64,000 bases of DNA from the NCBI RefSeq assembly GCF_029784155.1, contig NC_073693.1, forward strand, positions 238,948,750-239,012,749, written 5' to 3'. The DNA is from Uranotaenia lowii (taxonomy: Eukaryota; Arthropoda; Insecta; Diptera; Culicidae). The notes below the pieces were generated by a model. That model was not told where the DNA came from. It was given only the letters and a program-made list of their open reading frames with translations, and ran no database searches. A program made the position numbers and the translations under genes. This document shows positions 59,332 through 64,000 of this stretch, in pieces. The number at the start of each line of letters is the position of its first letter. Within the stretch, counting starts at the first letter, position 1.

Positions 59332-59500
59332 ATTTCTGCTGAATTAAAGCAAACGAAAGACTCCCTTTAATTCAACCACAGTATAAGAAAAGTCAGATAC
59401 CGGTATTTTGGTAGAAACTTACTATCTCCTATATCTGAACTTCTCTTATGCCGTGGTTGAATTAAAGGGAATCTTTCGATTGCTTTGATTCAGTAGAATT
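59332..59500. other. long imperfect hairpin, 68-bp arms, 32-nt loop
   Basis: The left arm (59332-59399) and right arm (59432-59500) pair over nearly their whole length; CCCTTTAATTCAACCAC in the left is exactly complementary to the right. About ten mismatches are scattered along it. It lies 39 bp beyond the Tc1-like element. It could be a small fold-back MITE or a precursor-like hairpin. Confidence 0.75.
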
Positions 59501-59514
59501 ATAAACCCAAGTAG

Positions 59515-60100
59515 GTTCACACAAGTGCGTTTGAAAGGACGGGCAATTGGCATCAGGAGTTTAGTTTTGAATCAGTTTTTGAATTAGTTTTTGTGATATT
59601 GTCGCGATTTTGATTCAGATTGATATGAATTTAGACACACGGGAGTTTTTAGAGGGGGGCAATTGAGTTCAGAGGTCAAATTTTGGATCGGGGTTCGTAT
59701 ATATTGATTGTTCGCTGTTATCACTATATTGTCATGATTATGCATCAGATTCAGCTGGAAATTCTCACGTGGGTGTTTTGAAGGAAGAGAAATAGATTTT
59801 TGGTATCCCATTTGGAATCAAGTGTCAGCAAAAGGGGTCGTCCAGAATATGCATCAGATTGAGATAGAGACTTTGTATGTGGGAGTCGTGAGGGATGAGC
59901 AATTGATTTAAAGTATCCAATTTCTAATCGGGGGACGGTAAAAGGGGTCGTGCATATAATTTGTTCACTGTTTTATTGTGATGAATCACCCCAAGAGACG
60001 TGCAATTTATTTCAGGTATTAAATTTTGGTTCATGGAGTCGGCAAGACAGGTCGTCAATGTTACCTTTTCACTGTAGTATGTATGTTTAAACTTCTTGTT
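59515..60100. repeat. degenerate tandem repeat, about five units of 110-140 bp
   Basis: Each unit has CAGATT, then a GGGAG/GGGTG word, then GCAATTGA or AATAGAT, then CAAATTTTGG/CAATTTCTAATCGG, then GGGGTCGT. Units start near 59515, 59600, 59738, 59849 and 59985. Two share ATGCATCAGATT at their start (59740, 59850). The units differ in length because some carry a TTGTTCGCTGTTAT-type insert. Confidence 0.55.
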
Positions 60101-60479
60101 ACCAAACTATCGGCCGAATACAAATTGACTGATAGAAAACATAGATTTTTTTTTTTGTTTAGATATAAGTTATTAAAATAATGCGTACCGATGTTTGAAA
60201 AACGCCGTTAGGCTGCGTCCATTTGGTGTCATTTTCGAATTTTCAAACCCTAAGGTCTAAAAATCTTCGTTTTGGTGGAAAATTATCAAAATTTGTAGCT
60301 AAACAACTTTGCCGAAGACCGCAACTTAGTATCTCTTCAGATTATTAAGTTATAACCTTTAAAATAAAACGAACACAAACGCATAAAGGAACTCAATGAA
60401 ACTTGATGTTTCCTCGAAGATATTCCATTAACTTAACACTAAGCTACATCTTTCAAGGATATGATGGTTAGCATCTTAC

Positions 60480-60604
60480 AAATGCTAAAACACCCAACCC
60501 ACAGAAAGTGTACTATGCATGCCGTGATCGGGATTCGATCTCATGACCGTTGGCTTAGAAGACTTGATTGCTCTTGATCCTCTACGCCATTGGCGCACTA
60601 TGGA
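60480..60604 (-). mobile_element. tRNA-like SINE, fifth type
   Basis: On the minus strand TGGCGTAGAGG (box A) and GAGATCGAATCCC (box B) are about 50 bp apart, followed by ~50 bp of body. The 3' side has no long A tail. The ends do not pair as a tRNA acceptor stem. Confidence 0.5.
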
Positions 60605-61750
60605 GTTTGAGTCAGCGAAAAGTCAAAAACTGAACTTTATCGAATAGCTTTTTTTTGTTTGTTAATAACTTCATATTTGACTAGAGATGTATCGAAATCT
60701 GTATCTGTATCTGTATCGGTTGTGTTTATGACAGCTTCGTGAAAATTATCTCGATAGATTTTTTTGACTATGGAAGCGTTATTTGAAAAATTGAAAAATA
60801 GAAAATTGGACCATGTGAAGAAAAAAGAAAGATTTGAAAACAAGTTCTCAAGAAGTGTATCTGTTTTTATTCAAATTTGGTTATGGCGTTACTGAAACTC
60901 GCTTTCGGTATATTAAGCGCTACCAGATCGGCCAAAAAAAAATCCTGTTATACTGTTATGCTGCCTCGGTGAGCTCGTTCCGATCTATTTTGTATTAGGA
61001 TGATCTTATATAATCAGAGAGCTCATTTTTTCCTGTTATTTCATTCTACAACATTTCTCCGTTTATAATGTTGTTGATCAAGCATCATAAATTTAAGTAG
61101 TAATGGATTTGAGAAGTCATGATAGTAAGTTATTTAAAAAAAAACTTTGAGCAGAGTCGAATTCTACCGGAAATTTTGTGCACAGAAAATCAATCATGTA
61201 CACGTTCTCTCTAGATTTTTCGTGAGTTGGTATTTAAAACTTTGTGAAAGTATGTTTTGTAGGATGTGATATTACACACCCGCCCAACCCGATATTTTCA
61301 AGTGCAGTTTCCGATAGAAAGTTGTTCAATTTTATACGCCAATTAACGTTAAAAATTTATGTGATCATTAAACTTTGAGAATGTTGTTGAATTTTTTGAG
61401 CTCAAGATATTTTTAGGATTATTGAAAAACCAGTGAATTTGAATCTTTCGTTCAAAAATAAAACTATTTTTAAGGGAGAACTTTAATGATAATCCATGCT
61501 TGAAACTTTCTATTTTTATAATGTGAGAATAGCTGATCTACAAAAACCCAAATATAAACACTAGTTTACAAAATTTAACAAGAATCGTGAACTTGATTGA
61601 CTGACCAATATTTTTAATGTAAAATCGGGCGCTGAATCCAAAAATGAAATTCAAAAAAATCTCAGTAGAATCATTTTTGAGTTATGCTTCAAATAAGAAA
61701 TTTTTTTGTTATAAATAATTGCATATTGTATGTTTGTAATTTGATTCAAA
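60605..61750. other. unassigned AT-rich DNA
   Basis: A short tandem of CTGTAT units lies at 60699-60716. No gene or element boundary was recognised. Confidence 0.4.
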
Positions 61751-61754
61751 TCAC

Positions 61755-62130
61755 CCTGTTTATTTCTTGATAAGGATTGTCTGGTGTTTTCTTTATACTG
61801 GATGGAAACCCTCCTTTTCTTTCACGAGAGAGGCCTTTGTGTACTAAAAATTATCTGGACATGTAAATGTAAGCATTTTTACAACATTTGATTAGATTCA
61901 CTAGTCAATAGATTGAATTTACCACTTTTTCCCGTATTACGATTATTTTGTATGAGAGCCCTCCTTCCCTTGAGTGCGACTGACTCAAAACCCTACAGAT
62001 ATCATTCTTTACTCAAAAAACTACTCCATGCCCAATTTCACATCCATCGGTCTAGTAGTTTCAAAATTCTTGAAAAACAAATTTATTCTATTTTTTCTAT
62101 TTGTATATATATTTTGACGATTTTTAGTAA
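61755..62130. repeat. degenerate copy of the C-rich tandem repeat family
   Basis: GGAAACCCTCC at 61805 and GAGAGCCCTCCTTCCCTT at about 61953, followed by CATGCCCAATTTCACATCCATCGG and TAGTAGTTTC, show the same order of words as the array at 23885-24560. Two partial units are visible. Confidence 0.4.
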
Positions 62131-62239
62131 AATTCATACAACGGTTAAACGCATTAATAAAAAAACGAATCTCCAGTTTTTTGATATTGTAAAGATTGTA
62201 ACGAAAATTTCCAAATGCAATCAACGATAAAATTTTCGA

Positions 62240-62970
62240 CTTGCTCCATTTGGAGCTACTGAAGCTCTAAAAGAGTCATTTTTCAACACGTATTGCCTCA
62301 TACCTTCAAAACAAAAACAAATTTTGGTAATCCGTTATCAACAAAAAATGCGCATTATAATTATCTAAAATATTGCTGGACAAATGATTTTGATAAAATG
62401 TCACCATGAAAAAATATCAAGATAAAACTGATTTTTATAGGAGAACCCTAACATCAAGAAAACAAGTTGTCATAAAACTATCAGATCAAAAGATAGATGT
62501 CTTCGTAATGTTTAATAAATTATTATGTTCTACAATATTGTAGAATAATATAGGCCTCTATCTTATCACAGCTAGGGAATAATTTTCGGATCTTAGAAAT
62601 CTTATTAACCGCCCTAAAATTTTTCCAGTCAGAATGACCGCCTTTAGTTGTTGTAAAAGTTTGTCTAAGACATCAAATGCATCAAACTGGAGGGCAAGAC
62701 GCTCATAATTGTTTTCCACTAAATTTTATGGACCTGCAATGTGCAAGGGTCCTTTGACCACGTTAATAGTCATCTGCCGACAAACGCTTCGTCTGAAGCT
62801 GAGATTTTAATGGCTGAAATGCTTCTTTCTGTCAGTTTGTATCAACAATGCTACATGTGTTTCTTTTATCGTTGCATCGTTGTATCTGGTTTCGCCCTGC
62901 ATCTTGTGTTAAATTAAGCATATCATTTTTTTTTTCGAGGCTCCGCCTGGCTATGCTTTATTTTATATTC
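62240..62970. other. unassigned DNA
   Basis: Mostly AT-rich; 62630-62830 is more balanced but shows no motif. Confidence 0.35.
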
Positions 62971-62974
62971 TATT

Positions 62975-63060
62975 CGCTGTTGTATGGGTTCATGTCCCCA
63001 AGCACTACCTGGACGTTGTTCGCAGCATAACATCTCAACCATTTATTAATTTTTTTGTCG
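62975..63060 (-). pseudogene. fossil fragment of a DD37E mariner transposase
   Basis: The minus-strand frame reads FDKKINKWLRCYAANNVQVV and then GDMNPYNSE before a stop. This aligns with the segment between the second Asp and the Glu of the mariner at 39211-40510 (YGKKVMEWYAANNVQVV... KNPPNTTE). The rest of the element is not recognisable, so it is much older than that copy. Confidence 0.55.
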
Positions 63061-63454
63061 AACTCGTATCATCTGACGATCTTCAAAGGAGATGTGTGAC
63101 ATTTCGTATAGATTAAGAACACCAAATTTGTAGAACAATCGTGTATAAAAGTTAAAGCCAAAAATATCAATTTTGTAGCTTTGCTAGAACAAATAATGTC
63201 ATATTTCCATACAAACTCGAGTGCTGTCAGGATAGTGCCTAAGGGTCTGAATCTGGAACATAACCCTATTCTTGGACCACCCTAACGGTCACTCGAAATA
63301 TTTCTTTGGAAGCTATCTTTGAAAGATGAATTTGCTTAAATGTCTCTCATATCTTTTCTTTTTCGATTAAAAACTGCTATTCGAATCGTTATTATCGTTA
63401 TTTGTAAATTAAAATTTACGTTACTCTTTTTTATTACTCATATATTAAATTAAA

Positions 63455-64000
63455 AAATTAAATAACAACATAAATCGTCGTTTCGTTCTGCTTCCTCTCA
63501 GTACGAGATTCAAATGCCACCGATGAACATCCGCCTTGGATATTGAAACGTATGTATGAACCAGTGTCTTCTCCAAATAGGTAAATTACCTGTGCGTGTT
63601 CACCGCAAAGATCACCTTGAGCTTCGCGAGGAAACGACGTGTTGCAAATGCCCCCCGAAACTTCTCCTATTCTGTCGGTCAAAAATTGCCAAATGCGGTT
63701 CATTTCGCAGCAATGGTTTTTTTATTTGCTTCTTCAAAATTTGCACGAAACAAATTTGGTATAAACGGATCCATTCCGTTGAGAGTGCTATTTGAGAAGC
63801 TCCGCGCGGGGAGTATTGACCAGTAGATTTTAGCGCGCATGTCCGTTCCCACAGAGGCAAAGGGCACCATTGCCGGATCTATACGACAAGTTAGAGATGA
63901 CGATGTTGTGATGAAATGAATTTGCTCAGTTCATTTTGCTCCAGGAGAATTGGGTTTTGAGCAAATTGTTGGAAAGCCGCGATGCTCCCTCTTTCTCACG
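63455..64000. other. less AT-rich, coding-like stretch at the window edge, unassigned
   Basis: On the minus strand an 81-residue frame at 63458-63703 has five cysteines and balanced composition (GGICNTSFPREAQGDLCGEH within it). Another minus-strand frame upstream (about 63710-63860) includes DMRAKIYWSILPARSF and GMDPFIPNLFRANFEEANKK, ending at a stop near 63708. Neither is recognised. They may be parts of one decayed coding sequence running in from beyond the window's right end, or an exon with unseen splice sites. Confidence 0.3.

Noticed and set aside
60525..60602. Functional tRNA gene on the minus strand
   Set aside because: Box A and B are present but the acceptor arms do not pair and the anticodon arm is irregular.

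Overview
This is eukaryotic, AT-rich, gene-poor DNA, most likely from an insect and probably a mosquito (Culicidae). The reasons are the lack of tightly packed open reading frames, a DD37E mariner of the kind known from mosquitoes, a Tc1-like DD34E element, a PIF/Harbinger fragment, several tRNA-derived SINEs, jockey-type LINE fragments and many fold-back repeats. The species cannot be fixed from the sequence. I found no intact multi-exon protein gene. The window reads like a large intron or intergenic region. Nearly every recognisable coding stretch is a transposon relic, and most long open frames lie in low-complexity DNA or in tandem repeats.

Layout. 0.5-1.6 kb: short repeats and a G-rich module. 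1.63-7.84 kb: one long fold-back element with TTAA at both ends. Its left arm was later split by a Harbinger element (1976-3164) and a SINE (3332-3532), and its centre carries further insertions. 7.9-11.9 kb: mostly unassigned. 11.97-13.16 kb: a near-perfect 1.19 kb palindrome with TA at both ends. 16.4-18.6 kb: a less AT-rich, apparently unique island. 18.84-20.79 kb: a 1.9 kb insertion between 23-bp duplications. 23.9-24.6 kb: degenerate tandem repeats with C-rich blocks. 25.6-27.3 kb: a duplicated ~250 bp segment on either side of a GC-rich island. 28.4-31.8 kb: two nested copies of a CCGGGAAAA-rich DNA transposon family with 6-bp target duplications. 32.0-34.7 kb: the clearest unique island, with a candidate core promoter. 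36.2-40.7 kb: two more copies of the CCGGGAAAA-type family, one hit by a mariner. 42.4-45.9 kb: a 9-bp minisatellite split by 2.1 kb of other DNA. 46.5-47.7 kb: another unique island. 48.6-49.7 kb: a 5'-truncated LINE that itself carries a 52-bp retro-insertion. 50.4-51.35 kb: an ATGACAAAA-type array. 56.1-57.4 kb: a jockey LINE 3' end and a second fold-back copy. 57.6-59.3 kb: a degenerate Tc1-like element. 59.3-60.1 kb: a long hairpin followed by degenerate tandem units. 63-64 kb: a mariner relic and an unassigned coding-like stretch.

How it fits together. The insertions can be ordered because several sites have an uninterrupted copy elsewhere in the window. The strongest candidate for something undescribed is the CAGGGT...ACCCTG family with CCGGGAAAA subterminal repeats and 6-bp duplications, since I cannot assign it to a transposon superfamily. 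The unique islands (16.4-18.6, 32.0-34.7, 46.5-47.7, 55.3-55.7 kb) are the best places to look for 5' exons or regulatory DNA of a host gene. All assignments come from reading the sequence by eye; no database search was run.
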